Source of the DNA: Clostridia bacterium
Lineage (GTDB): Bacteria > Bacillota > Clostridia > Oscillospirales > Acutalibacteraceae
DNA length: 64,000 nucleotides
Assembly: GCA_017428625.1 (NCBI GenBank)
Contig: JAFRQM010000021.1
Location: 1-64,000, forward strand
Reading direction: 5' to 3'
Below, in pieces: positions 17,288-26,578 of this stretch. Both the position numbers and the translations under genes were made by a program. Below the pieces are notes generated by a model. That model saw only the letters and a list, made by a program, of their open reading frames with translations. It did not search any database and had not been told where the DNA came from. Position 1 is the stretch's first letter. The number at the start of each line of letters is the position of its first letter.

Positions 17288-18220
17288 ATGGCAGGTGTCA
17301 AATGTTCAATATGCAGCAAATTTTACAATCAGGAAAAATTTTCGGAATGCCCTTTCTGCAACTCCGAATTAATTAATCAAAAAGCAAGCACAGAGACTCC
17401 GTTACAAACTTCAAATACAGTTTCACGGTCTAAAGATTCTGCCATTGATGCTCTTTTGAAAAAAGCGCTTGAAAAATCACCGGATAATGAAGGTAAGACG
17501 GTTTCTTTCTTCGGCGGACTTGTAAACAGCGACAGTCCGGAATCCGAAAAAGAAAAAGATGACTCTTCGGTCGAAGAAAATATAGGAAACAGCGAAATAA
17601 ATTTGATGGATCCGGATAATGATAAAGAAACAAACGGCGAAATCAGTTTATCAAGCACAAACGAAAAGGATTCCGATAATAAGATTGAAAAATCCGAAAT
17701 AACGAATAACTCTCCCGATGCAGTCACAGAAAGAACCAGAATATCAAACACAGCAGATCCCGGAGATGGCAAAACTTGGGGTTATTTCAAATCGCTGAAA
17801 TCGGAAGTCAGTTCTTCTGTTGCACAAGAACAAAATCAGCACCAGAGAAACAAAAAACCAGGCAGACCTGTTGTTGGCTGGCTTGTATGTGTTAAAGGCA
17901 TTCACTTCGGTGAAAGTTTTGAGTTTTTTGAAGGTAACAACTCTTTAGGAAGATTTCCCGAAAACGATATTGTTATTTCAGATGACAGATCTGTTTCCAG
18001 AGAAGCACATATCTATATTGTTTTTGATGCCAAAAAATGCGATTACTACATTAAACCCGGAACGAGTCATTCTATCCCGAGGCTTAATGATGATCCTGTT
18101 TTAGAAGTAATGCCGATAAAAGCAAATGATGTAATTGAAGCCGGAGATGAGATCTTTGTTTTTATTCCATTATGCGGAAAAGAATTTGATTGGCAGAAGT
18201 ATATAAACCCGGAGGAGTAA
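17288..18220 (+). CDS. Zinc ribbon and FHA domain protein
   Basis: A 310-residue soluble protein. An N-terminal four-cysteine ribbon (CSIC...CPFC, residues 6-24) is followed by a long acidic, Ser-rich, probably disordered linker (about 30-195). The C-terminal FHA domain (about 200-300) has LGRFPENDI and SVSREAH intact, so phosphothreonine binding is plausible. The NGT loop is replaced by a divergent sequence. The linker is rich in Ser/Thr next to acidic residues and could be a kinase substrate. It lies 13 bases after the second phosphatase and four bases before the first kinase. Confidence 0.8.
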   Translation: MAGVKCSICSKFYNQEKFSECPFCNSELINQKASTETPLQTSNTVSRSKDSAIDALLKKALEKSPDNEGKTVSFFGGLVNSDSPESEKEKDDSSVEENIGNSEINLMDPDNDKETNGEISLSSTNEKDSDNKIEKSEITNNSPDAVTERTRISNTADPGDGKTWGYFKSLKSEVSSSVAQEQNQHQRNKKPGRPVVGWLVCVKGIHFGESFEFFEGNNSLGRFPENDIVISDDRSVSREAHIYIVFDAKKCDYYIKPGTSHSIPRLNDDPVLEVMPIKANDVIEAGDEIFVFIPLCGKEFDWQKYINPEE

Positions 18221-18224
18221 AAAA

Positions 18225-20186
18225 GTGAACAGGTGTTTACATTGTTTTTCAGAATTTGAAGATATATATGATATTTGTCCCGAATGCGGAGAACCGCTTG
18301 CTACGGAACCCAGTCAGCCGATAGATTTGATTCCCGGGACAATTCTTGACAACAGATATATTGTTGGGCTGGCACTTAATCGAGGTGGCTTCGGTATTGT
18401 TTACAAAGCTTTTGATACAAAATTCAACAATACGGTTGCCATTAAAGAGTTTTTTGTCAGCAGACTCGGAACAAGAGCTTACGGTATTCCGAAAGTAATT
18501 GTTACACCGAAAACAAAAGAAGAATACTTCTACAGAAAAGCCAGGTTCCTTGCAGAAGCAAGATATATGGCAAATTACAGTTCGCACAATAGTTTTGTGA
18601 ATGTTTTTGACTATTTTGAGCAAAATAACACTGCGTATTTTGTAATGGAATATATCATTGGCGAGGACTTGAAAGACCGATTGAAACGAGAAAAAAAACT
18701 GCCTATAGATGAGGCAGTTAATTATGTCAACGAAGTTGCTAAAGCTTTGATTTCATTGCATAAAGATGGAATAATTCATTGTGATGTTGCGCCGGATAAT
18801 ATCAGACTTCATCAGAATGGTGCTGTTAAACTGCTTGATCTCGGTGCTGCAAAATTGGCAGACGCCGAAGAAACGGTTATAGATGTTGTCGTCAAGCCGG
18901 GATATGCCCCACCGGAGCAATATGATAACGCAAAAGATATCGGTGCTTGGACGGATGTTTACGGTCTTGGAGCCACACTTTATAACCTTATCACAGGAAT
19001 TGTTCCAACCGAATCCACGAACAGAAAAGCAAAAGATGAGCTTTTGCCGCCCCGTGATATTGATCCGACAATTCCGGAAAATATCAGCAATACGGTTATG
19101 AAGGCTATGGCGGTTGACAAACACTTGCGGTTTAAAGATGTTGATGAATTCGTTAAGGCGCTGAATGGTGAAAAGAAAATTATCCCATTGGCACAGGAAA
19201 TTAAAAAACGCAAAAGACATCGATTTACCGGAATTACGGCAGCAGTAATAATAGTGTGCATTCTTTCCGGTACGGTTTTTAATTATTACAGAGACAAAAA
19301 AGCGGAACAAGTGCTTCGAAAAGCTGATATAACGATTTGGTTTTGTGCAGACAAGGGCGACCTTGAAGAAGTTGCAATAAACCAGATGATAAATGATCTC
19401 AAAACCAATAAAACTTTTAAAAATATTTCATTCAAGGTTGAACGATTTGATGAGATTGAATATTCGGCAAGAATAAAGGATGCAGCCGAAAAAGATGAAT
19501 TACCGTCTGTTTTTGAAAGCAGCGGAATTGATGAAAGCATTCTGAACGCAGCAAACAACATAGATCGTGTTTTCGAATCGGAGCAGGCAAAAGACTGCCT
19601 GTTTTTAGAACAATATAACAAGTATTATAAAGAGTCCAAAAAGATACCGCTTGGTATAGAAGTTCCTGTTGCGGTAGTTATTACAAACGGTCCGGTAAAA
19701 ACCGACTACAAAAAAGACACTTATTCATCTATATCAGATTTTAAAACAGAAAAATATGCAAGTGAAGATGAAGTCAGAGCACTTCTTTTGCACAACTCAA
19801 TTTCAAATAAAGGCATATCGAAAGATGCTGTTTTAAACAAAAACAACACGTGCCCTCTTCTTTTTACATCCACAATGCACATTACGGAATCAGATAAGAT
19901 TCTAAGCGGTAATGTTGAATGGAACACATCATATTATTCAGGTAATTTGTATTGTGATTTTGTTTATGAATGGAGCAGTGCCGCAAAAGGAGAAAATGAA
20001 ATACTTGCTGCAGAAAAAATTCTTTCATGGATGTTGGGTAATGTTTATCAGCAAATGCTGATGGTAACATATTGTCATGATGGACAAATTCCAATTAACA
20101 AAACTGCTTTTGATGTAAAAATTAACAGTAGCAAATACCTTATGACAATTGGTTCAATTAAAGGCAACCTTTTGTTTGAAAACTGA
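18225..20186 (+). CDS. Transmembrane Ser/Thr kinase with solute-binding-protein-like sensor
   Basis: A 653-residue kinase. An N-terminal zinc ribbon (CLHC...CPECG, residues 3-21) precedes the kinase domain (about 40-305): NRGGFG loop, VAIKEF lysine, catalytic loop HCDVAPDN (Asp 187), DLG for DFG, and PGYAPPEQY. The HRD Arg is Cys, so this is a non-RD kinase, but the catalytic Lys and Asp are kept. One membrane helix lies at about 334-355. The outer part (about 365-653) opens like a family-1 extracellular solute-binding protein (strand ITIWFCADKGD, then a helix and ELPSVFES) and keeps a similar length. It may therefore sense a sugar or small ligand directly (inference). The GTG start follows GGAGGAG. 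It lies four bases after the FHA gene. Confidence 0.85.
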   Translation: MNRCLHCFSEFEDIYDICPECGEPLATEPSQPIDLIPGTILDNRYIVGLALNRGGFGIVYKAFDTKFNNTVAIKEFFVSRLGTRAYGIPKVIVTPKTKEEYFYRKARFLAEARYMANYSSHNSFVNVFDYFEQNNTAYFVMEYIIGEDLKDRLKREKKLPIDEAVNYVNEVAKALISLHKDGIIHCDVAPDNIRLHQNGAVKLLDLGAAKLADAEETVIDVVVKPGYAPPEQYDNAKDIGAWTDVYGLGATLYNLITGIVPTESTNRKAKDELLPPRDIDPTIPENISNTVMKAMAVDKHLRFKDVDEFVKALNGEKKIIPLAQEIKKRKRHRFTGITAAVIIVCILSGTVFNYYRDKKAEQVLRKADITIWFCADKGDLEEVAINQMINDLKTNKTFKNISFKVERFDEIEYSARIKDAAEKDELPSVFESSGIDESILNAANNIDRVFESEQAKDCLFLEQYNKYYKESKKIPLGIEVPVAVVITNGPVKTDYKKDTYSSISDFKTEKYASEDEVRALLLHNSISNKGISKDAVLNKNNTCPLLFTSTMHITESDKILSGNVEWNTSYYSGNLYCDFVYEWSSAAKGENEILAAEKILSWMLGNVYQQMLMVTYCHDGQIPINKTAFDVKINSSKYLMTIGSIKGNLLFEN

Positions 20187-20210
20187 AATTTCTGAAAGGG
20201 AAACAGACAA

Positions 20211-20504
20211 ATGCAGAATAAAATATCTATAAATATAAGTGCGGTTTTAAACGCGGAGTATTTGCCGACACGTTCAAAAAATACAATAGACAATGTTCGC
20301 TTGTCATTTAATAGAACCAAGAATCAAATCAGTTCACAAATAATGAATTGCGGAAATATGCAGAATACTTTTAATTCTATATCAACACAAATGCTTCAAA
20401 TAACCGAAAACATAGGCAAGATTCGTTCGGTAGCAAATGAATCTGCAAACAGATATTATCAAGCCGATAAACGAATGGAAGAAAATGTCAAAAAAATAAA
20501 ATAA
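20211..20504 (+). CDS. Small helical protein of the secretion locus
   Basis: A 97-residue protein, mostly amphipathic helix from residue 20 on, Asn/Gln/Ser-rich, with no WXG motif. Length and helical content suggest a WXG100-like partner or chaperone, as often encoded beside LXG/T7SS substrates. GAAAGG precedes the ATG. It lies between the two kinase genes. No family recognised; the role is inferred only from position and shape. Confidence 0.65.
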   Translation: MQNKISINISAVLNAEYLPTRSKNTIDNVRLSFNRTKNQISSQIMNCGNMQNTFNSISTQMLQITENIGKIRSVANESANRYYQADKRMEENVKKIK

Positions 20505-20522
20505 TTATGAGAGGAAAATAAA

Positions 20523-23500
20523 ATGTCACAAAGATGTTTAGGATGCATGGAACAATTTGAAGAGATGTATGATATATGTCCGTTTTGCGGGTATGAGGTA
20601 GGAACGCCCGCGGAGGACGCCATACATCTGAATCCCGGGACAATGCTGCATGACAGATATATAATGGGCAGGGTTCTGGGATACGGCGGATTCGGCGTAA
20701 CATATATAGGTTGGGACGGCAAACTTGAGCAGAAGGTAGCAATAAAAGAATATCTGCCGAGCGAGTTTTCAACAAGGATGCCGGGACAGACATGCGTGAC
20801 AATATTCAACGGTGACAAAAGCGAACAGTTTGCGGCAGGACTTGACAAGTTTGTAGATGAAGGGAACAGACTTGCCAAGTTTATGAGCGAACAGGGAATA
20901 GTAAAGATATATGACAGTTTTGAAGAGAATGATACTGCATATATAGTAATGGAATATCTTGAAGGCGAAACACTGGCGCAGCGACTGGAAAGAGAAGGGA
21001 CCATACCCGAAGATGAAGCTGTGGAAATGCTTATGCCGATAATGGAATCGCTTAAAGCGGTGCATGAAGAAGGCATAATACACAGAGATATATCGCCGGA
21101 TAATATATTTTTAAAAAGCGACGGCACGGTGAAACTGATAGATTTCGGAGCGTCAAGATACGCAACAACCACATACAGCCGAAGCCTGACAGTTATAGTC
21201 AAGCCGGGATATTCACCCGAAGAACAGTACAGAAGCAGCGGAGATCAGGGGCCGCATACGGACGTGTATTCCCTGGCGGCAACGCTGTATAAAATGATAA
21301 CGGGCAAAAGGCCGCCCGACGCGATGGACAGGCGAAAGAAGATAGAGAGCAAGAATGTTGACCTCCTTCTTGAGCCGACAAGAATAAACAAAAGCATATC
21401 CGTAAACAGAGAAAACGCAATACTTAACGCGTTGAATATCCGCATAGAAGACAGAACACCGGATATTGAAACATTTATGCAGGAGATAAACGCAGACCCG
21501 CCGGCAAAAAGAAGAGTCGGGCATATAAAGAAGATAGATGTTCTGTCATGGCCGCTGTGGCTTAAAATACTCATACCGAGCATGCTTGCGGTGGTAATAA
21601 CAATGGGAACACTGCTGGCAACCGGAGTAATAAAGTTCAGTTCACTGTTCAACTCAACTTTGAACACCCCTGACGGATACCTTCAGATGCCGGATTTATA
21701 CGGCACAAAGTATGACGGACTTGAAAAAGAACTCAGCAAATATGAATACAAAAATGTCAAGGCATACAAAGGCATAAACTACACAATAATAGAGAGTATA
21801 GAATCCGAATATGCCGAAACGGGAACAGTGGTGTATCAGGATATACCCGCGGGTTCATTCATAACAAAGAGTGATAAAGTCGGGCTGAAGGTAAACAGAG
21901 GCACGGGAGTTCTGGAAGCGGTAAACGGAATATCTACAGTGCCTTTTGTAGTCGGCTCAACACAGGAAGAAGCAATAGAGATGCTCACAACGGCAGGGTT
22001 GAAATACGCTGTAAAAGAAGCGTATAACGACAATGTCGATGCGGGTCTTGTCAGTGCGCAAAGTATAGAGTTCGGCAAAGAGGTAAAGGAAGGCACAGAG
22101 ATAACAATTACGGTGTCAAAAGGTCCGGAAGCGTTCGATGTTCCGAATGTAGTGGGAATGGATTACGAAGAAGCAGAAGCACTTCTTTACAACAGCGGAC
22201 TGATACCGGTCAGAAAAGATAAAGAAACCTCACAGCATCCCGAAAATCAGGTTATCGAGCAGAATCCCAAGGGGCAGAAGGTAAAGAACGGCGACAGCAT
22301 AGAACTGATTGTGGCAACAGAAGAACCGACAATAACGATAGCGGATGTAACCGGGATGACCGCGGCACAGGCAAAGAGCACACTTGAAAAACAGGGATTC
22401 AATGTTGTAACGGCAAACAGTTACAGCGACACGGTCGAAAAAGGCAAGGTAATAAGCCAGAATCCGGATAAAGGCTCATCTGCAGCGGCAGGCTCAACCG
22501 TAACGGTGATTGTAAGTGACGGACCGGAAGAGATAAAAGTTCCCAATGTTAAGGGAAAGGATGAAGCGGAAGCACAGTCAACACTTGAAAGCGCCGGCTT
22601 CTCGGTAACAAAGACAACACAGTTCAGCGAAAATGTTGATCAGGGCAAGGTAATAAGTCAGTCGCCTTCATCGGGCACAAAAGGCAAAAGGGGCGACACG
22701 GTTAATATTGTTGTAAGTCTCGGAAGTTCAAAAAGCGAAAACGGAAAGGGAGGAGACGGCGATTCGTCAGACGCAACAGAGAAAGCCATAAGTGTTCCCG
22801 ATGTAGTGGGCAAATCTGAATCAGCGGCGACATCCGCATTGAAAGGTCAGGGTTTAACCGTAAAGACTACTGAAGAATACAACGAAACCGTCGCGAACGG
22901 TAATGTTGTCAGTCAGTCACCCGCTGCAGGCTCATCGGCAAGAAAAGGCGATGAGGTAACTATTGTAATCAGTAAGGGTAAAGAACCGGTAACGGTATCG
23001 GATGTTGTCGGCAAAAGCGAGTCAACAGCAAAATCAACGCTTGAAAAACAGGGCTTTACCGTAAAAACAACAGAGGAATACCACGACACAGTCGCGAGCG
23101 GAAATGTTATCAGCCAAAGCCCCAACAGCGGTTCTACCGGTTACAAAGGCGATGAGATAACTCTGGTTATCAGTAAAGGTAAAGAACCTATATCGGTAGC
23201 CGATGTTGTAGGAAAATCGGAATCCGACGCGAAAAACACGCTTGAAAAACAGACATTCAAAGTTACAACAACAAGCGAATACAGCGACACTGTTGCAAAC
23301 GGGAAAGTAATCAGCCAGAACCCCAAAGCAGGCACCACAAAATATAAAGGCGACACCATCGCGCTTGTTATAAGTAAAGGTAAAGAACCGATAACTATTC
23401 CCAATGTTGTTGGAAAAACACAATCGCAGGCAATGTCAAATCTCAGAGTTCAAAATCTCAATTCAGAAACAACCCAGTCATACAGTGATACGGTCGAACG

Positions 23501-24554
23501 AGGTTATGTCATAAGCCAGAATCCTTCTGCCGGTTCGATTGGTTACAAGGATGATACGGTTTCTCTCACTATTAGTTTGGGTAAACAGCCCATAACCGTT
23601 ACATTTGAAGCAAACGGGGGAACCTGCAGTTCAAGCAGCAAGACAGTTTACCACAGCGACACCTACGGCACTCTGCCTACACCCACAAGAAGCGGTTATA
23701 CATTTAACGGCTGGTTTACATCTTCAAGCGGCGGAACAAAAATTACCGAATCCACTACAGTAACTGTTACATCAAATCAGACCCTCTATGCGCAGTGGAC
23801 GAAAATAGAATATACTCTGTCATTTAATGCAAACGGCGGCAACGGAGCACCATCGGCGCAAAAAGGATATGGTAATATCACTATTTCAAGCACCAAACCG
23901 ACAAGAAACGATTATATGTTCCTCGGTTGGAGTGAGTCATCTTCTGCATCTTCCGCGTCATACAGCGCAGGGGGAAGTATCAACTTAACTTCAAATAAAA
24001 CACTTTACGCAGTATGGGGTAAAAGGAGCGTCACTTTAAGCAGATATTCAGATAAAGTAACACAAGATATATATAATGGAAAAGCAGGCGCAGAAAATGT
24101 TCGCAGATTTGAAGGGGATAACACAATTTATATTAGATTTCCGTTGCCTAGCGTTAGTTATAATAATGTTTCAGATTTATCAGGATATACCGGTTGGAAA
24201 GTTGAGAGTAAACCCAGCAACGCCACAACAGAAATAAGTAATGGTTATTTATACGTTACACAACCGGGGACATACAAACTGAGATATTATGCTAACGGTT
24301 ACGCAAGCGGTGAATACACTCTTGAATTGTCACTCTATTTTACGCCTTATGATACATGGTCATTTTTTAAACAGCCCAATGATACACAAGGTAATTATTC
24401 AAGCATTCCATATAGTTCCGGACGACATATAAATATTATTAGCCTGCATCATAATTGCTATACTTCAAGATTTGGAGGATATGGCGAGTGCTATGGATAT
24501 GTGAACTATAATGGCACATATGGTTATGTTTATTTGTTTAAGCCAGCATATTAG
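20523..24554 (+). CDS. PASTA-repeat Ser/Thr kinase with InlB-type repeats
   Basis: A 1343-residue transmembrane kinase. It opens with a zinc ribbon (CLGC...CPFCG) and a complete kinase domain (about 40-300): GYGGFG, VAIKEY, HRDISPDN (Asp 189), IDFGAS and PGYSPEEQY. One membrane helix lies at about 345-370. Outside are nine PASTA repeats (about 388-1025), two Listeria/InlB B-type repeats (GWFTSSSGGTKI and GWSESSSA types, about 1026-1165) and a Tyr/Gly-rich C-terminal region. PASTA repeats in PknB/PrkC bind muropeptides or lipid II, so cell-wall sensing is likely. PASTA repeats 6-9 are nearly identical, including at DNA level (AGTAAAGGTAAAGAACC recurs near 22,970, 23,170 and 23,370), pointing to recent duplication or conversion. 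Nine repeats is more than the usual three to five. Confidence 0.9.
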   Translation: MSQRCLGCMEQFEEMYDICPFCGYEVGTPAEDAIHLNPGTMLHDRYIMGRVLGYGGFGVTYIGWDGKLEQKVAIKEYLPSEFSTRMPGQTCVTIFNGDKSEQFAAGLDKFVDEGNRLAKFMSEQGIVKIYDSFEENDTAYIVMEYLEGETLAQRLEREGTIPEDEAVEMLMPIMESLKAVHEEGIIHRDISPDNIFLKSDGTVKLIDFGASRYATTTYSRSLTVIVKPGYSPEEQYRSSGDQGPHTDVYSLAATLYKMITGKRPPDAMDRRKKIESKNVDLLLEPTRINKSISVNRENAILNALNIRIEDRTPDIETFMQEINADPPAKRRVGHIKKIDVLSWPLWLKILIPSMLAVVITMGTLLATGVIKFSSLFNSTLNTPDGYLQMPDLYGTKYDGLEKELSKYEYKNVKAYKGINYTIIESIESEYAETGTVVYQDIPAGSFITKSDKVGLKVNRGTGVLEAVNGISTVPFVVGSTQEEAIEMLTTAGLKYAVKEAYNDNVDAGLVSAQSIEFGKEVKEGTEITITVSKGPEAFDVPNVVGMDYEEAEALLYNSGLIPVRKDKETSQHPENQVIEQNPKGQKVKNGDSIELIVATEEPTITIADVTGMTAAQAKSTLEKQGFNVVTANSYSDTVEKGKVISQNPDKGSSAAAGSTVTVIVSDGPEEIKVPNVKGKDEAEAQSTLESAGFSVTKTTQFSENVDQGKVISQSPSSGTKGKRGDTVNIVVSLGSSKSENGKGGDGDSSDATEKAISVPDVVGKSESAATSALKGQGLTVKTTEEYNETVANGNVVSQSPAAGSSARKGDEVTIVISKGKEPVTVSDVVGKSESTAKSTLEKQGFTVKTTEEYHDTVASGNVISQSPNSGSTGYKGDEITLVISKGKEPISVADVVGKSESDAKNTLEKQTFKVTTTSEYSDTVANGKVISQNPKAGTTKYKGDTIALVISKGKEPITIPNVVGKTQSQAMSNLRVQNLNSETTQSYSDTVERGYVISQNPSAGSIGYKDDTVSLTISLGKQPITVTFEANGGTCSSSSKTVYHSDTYGTLPTPTRSGYTFNGWFTSSSGGTKITESTTVTVTSNQTLYAQWTKIEYTLSFNANGGNGAPSAQKGYGNITISSTKPTRNDYMFLGWSESSSASSASYSAGGSINLTSNKTLYAVWGKRSVTLSRYSDKVTQDIYNGKAGAENVRRFEGDNTIYIRFPLPSVSYNNVSDLSGYTGWKVESKPSNATTEISNGYLYVTQPGTYKLRYYANGYASGEYTLELSLYFTPYDTWSFFKQPNDTQGNYSSIPYSSGRHINIISLHHNCYTSRFGGYGECYGYVNYNGTYGYVYLFKPAY

Positions 24555-24653
24555 TTTTATAGTTGTATAAAACATAACGGAACCACAGGGTATGTATATC
24601 TTTTAAACCATAACCGTAACCGGTCCAAACTACGGATAAAAGGAGAATATGTT
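24555..24653 (+). pseudogene. Decayed or read-through continuation of the kinase 3' end
   Basis: After the TAG at 24552-24554 the same frame stays open for about 30 codons. It encodes a motif NGTTGYVYLLN (24576-24608) parallel to NGTYGYVYLFK just before the stop. This looks like a remnant repeat unit cut off by a stop codon. The region also holds the ribosome site of the next gene (AGGAGA, 24641-24646). Confidence 0.5.
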
Positions 24654-24655
24654 AT

Positions 24656-25813
24656 ATGAAAAAAACACTTAAACTATTGGCGCTGCTTTTAATTGCTGCA
24701 ATTATTATTTCAACAATCTGCATCGGCGTTAATGCAGAAAGCACTTCAGATGAGAATGTAGTCGTAACAATCAGCACCGACAAATCAAGTTACGCCGCAA
24801 CGGACACCGCGCATGTTTCCGTAAAGGTTGAAAACAAAAGCGACAGGGCTTTGGACGATGTAGTTCTTTTCGCACAGGCAGACAATTGGTTGCTCACAAA
24901 GGGAAACAACTCAAATGTTCTTGAAATAGGCAAAATGAAAAAAGGCGAGTCAAAAAAACTTGCATTTGATTGCGTCTTGAATCGCAGCGCAAAAGGATTG
25001 GGTCTTTTTGATAAAATAATTCTGTTCTTCTCTCAACTTTTCAACAAACCCTCGGCGTTTGAAACGGTTGGCAATACCGCCGATAATAATACAAAAGCAT
25101 CCAAAACCGTAAATCACGGAGGGGCGAAAGTTAACATTACGGCAACATGTTTTTTCGTGACGCGGCTTACTGATGAAGAATTGCTTAATATGTATAACCG
25201 TTCCGTTGAATCTATGTCAGAATCGGCAAAATCTTTTTCAAAAAAGAGAACAGTTGACATAAACAGACTTGAAGGCGGAGCAGTTCTGAAAATAGGAATT
25301 GTTCAGGAAACAGTTAATAATTTCTTCGGCGTGGGAACAAAAAACTGGTCATATAAGAATAGTGACGAGCAGTTAATCCAGAATGCATCTTTGGCTATCG
25401 CTGATATTAAAGATTTGAATTATTATGAAAAGAACGGTGAACTGACTGTCGAATTTATGCTTAATAACGGTTTAAGTTATGCAAACAGCACTACATCTGG
25501 TGATATAACTCCTGTTGCAAAAACAGGAATAATTACAGAAAACAACCCAAATGGCTGTGACTACAAAAGTGCAAAAAATATTTATGATTTTATAAATGGG
25601 ATAGATGGTGCGTCGGCAACGAATGCTGAAGTGTCAACCGAAAACTGCAAGGTCTGCGCTGTTATAAATGTAAAAACGGGAAAGTTAACGGGTTTAACTG
25701 TTATCTTTGATTTTACGGCGGATATAACAGAAGTGAAATATACTATTGCTAAAGTGAGCACCTTTATATGCAGCGCTTCAACTGAAATAATGTATTCAAA
25801 TATTCTTTATTAA
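24656..25813 (+). CDS. Secreted protein with CARDB-like N-terminal domain
   Basis: A 385-residue exported protein. A signal peptide covers about residues 1-28 (ending near VNA). The next 90 residues have the pattern of a CARDB/DUF11-like beta domain (VSVKVENKSDRALDDVVL). An amphipathic hydrophobic insertion LFDKIILFFSQLF sits at about 119-131. The rest is a mixed domain of unknown family. AGGAGA precedes the ATG by nine bases. As the last gene of the locus it may be a surface accessory protein. No catalytic motif seen. Confidence 0.65.
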   Translation: MKKTLKLLALLLIAAIIISTICIGVNAESTSDENVVVTISTDKSSYAATDTAHVSVKVENKSDRALDDVVLFAQADNWLLTKGNNSNVLEIGKMKKGESKKLAFDCVLNRSAKGLGLFDKIILFFSQLFNKPSAFETVGNTADNNTKASKTVNHGGAKVNITATCFFVTRLTDEELLNMYNRSVESMSESAKSFSKKRTVDINRLEGGAVLKIGIVQETVNNFFGVGTKNWSYKNSDEQLIQNASLAIADIKDLNYYEKNGELTVEFMLNNGLSYANSTTSGDITPVAKTGIITENNPNGCDYKSAKNIYDFINGIDGASATNAEVSTENCKVCAVINVKTGKLTGLTVIFDFTADITEVKYTIAKVSTFICSASTEIMYSNILY

Positions 25814-25859
25814 CAAGAATGTAAAATCAAAAACAACAACTTGATTTTTACAGACAAAG

Positions 25860-25891
25860 CCCCGGAAGCATAGTGCACAATGCTTCCGGGG
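25860..25891. terminator. Probable bidirectional terminator between convergent genes
   Basis: A perfect 12 bp stem (25860-25871 with 25880-25891, CCCCGGAAGCAT and its complement) lies between the end of the secretion locus and the convergent GtrA-like gene. T tracts are weak on both sides. Confidence 0.65.
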
Positions 25892-25928
25892 TAAATTATT
25901 ATGAATTGACAGTTTAAAAAAGTGTTTC

Positions 25929-26468
25929 TTATTTCTTCTCCGCCGTGTTTTCGGCATTTCTGAAAACAATGAATTTCTGGAACAGGAATTCCGTTACCAT
26001 ATTGATTATCATCGTTATTCCCAGCACAATGTATTCAATCGCCGTGAACGATGCGTATTTCGCGGTAAAATAGTTGCCGAGAATAACCGAAACGGGCGTA
26101 AAAACAAGATAATAACCGAAAACCTTGAGCATAGCAATCGGAATATTGTTAGCCGCCTTGAAGGTGAACTTGCGGTTGAATGTGAAATTCCACAGAACCG
26201 AAAGAATAAGGGCAATTAAATAAATCGGACCGTAGTCGTTTTGCATAACGCGGGCAAACCCCTCGTGGTTTTGCATAAGCGACTGAATGAAATCGGTCTT
26301 AACAAGCACCTCGTTCATCAGTGTAAAACTTCCCACTTGAATCACGCCCGCCGAAGCGGCGAAACAGGCGTATTTGATAAACTGCAGAAGATCTTTTTTC
26401 AGTGATTTCTGTTCCTGTGGCTGTGTGTTTGTTTCATTTTCGTTTATCGGAGTGTTGCTGTTTTTCAT
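25929..26468 (-). CDS. GtrA-family membrane protein
   Basis: A 179-residue protein with a polar N-terminal tail (about 1-28) and four membrane helices, fitting the GtrA family (LIALILSVLWNFTFNRKFTF is the characteristic motif). GtrA proteins are thought to move lipid-linked sugars across the membrane for wall or teichoic acid modification. No glycosyltransferase is adjacent, so the substrate is unknown. AAGGAG precedes the start, and a strong promoter lies directly upstream. Confidence 0.85.
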   Translation of the reverse strand: MKNSNTPINENETNTQPQEQKSLKKDLLQFIKYACFAASAGVIQVGSFTLMNEVLVKTDFIQSLMQNHEGFARVMQNDYGPIYLIALILSVLWNFTFNRKFTFKAANNIPIAMLKVFGYYLVFTPVSVILGNYFTAKYASFTAIEYIVLGITMIINMVTEFLFQKFIVFRNAENTAEKK

Positions 26469-26500
26469 TTTGTTCTCCTTTTACCGGATTGCTTTTAAAT

Positions 26501-26529
26501 ATTATATAGTTTTCTCCGGTCGATTTCAA
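26501..26529 (-). promoter_or_regulatory. Sigma-A promoter of the GtrA-like gene
   Basis: On the minus strand TTGAAA (26529-26524) and TATAAT (26506-26501) are 17 bases apart. Confidence 0.75.
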
Positions 26530-26550
26530 GCCGCAATTCTGCTGTTTCAC

Positions 26551-26578
26551 TTGACAAATTAATATAAAATGCTATTAT
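26551..26578 (+). promoter_or_regulatory. Sigma-A promoter of the acyl-CoA synthetase
   Basis: Perfect TTGACA at 26551-26556 with TATTAT at 26573-26578, spacing 16. It lies back to back with the divergent promoter of the GtrA-like gene, leaving 21 bases between the two -35 boxes where a shared regulator could bind. Confidence 0.7.

Noticed and set aside
20459..21202. Minus-strand open frame of 247 codons opposite the PASTA kinase
   Set aside because: Lies across the conserved kinase motifs and lacks a start site or family.
21940..23600. Regularly spaced repeats that might suggest a CRISPR array
   Set aside because: They are about 200-base in-frame units encoding PASTA domains, with no short palindromic repeat or spacer pattern.
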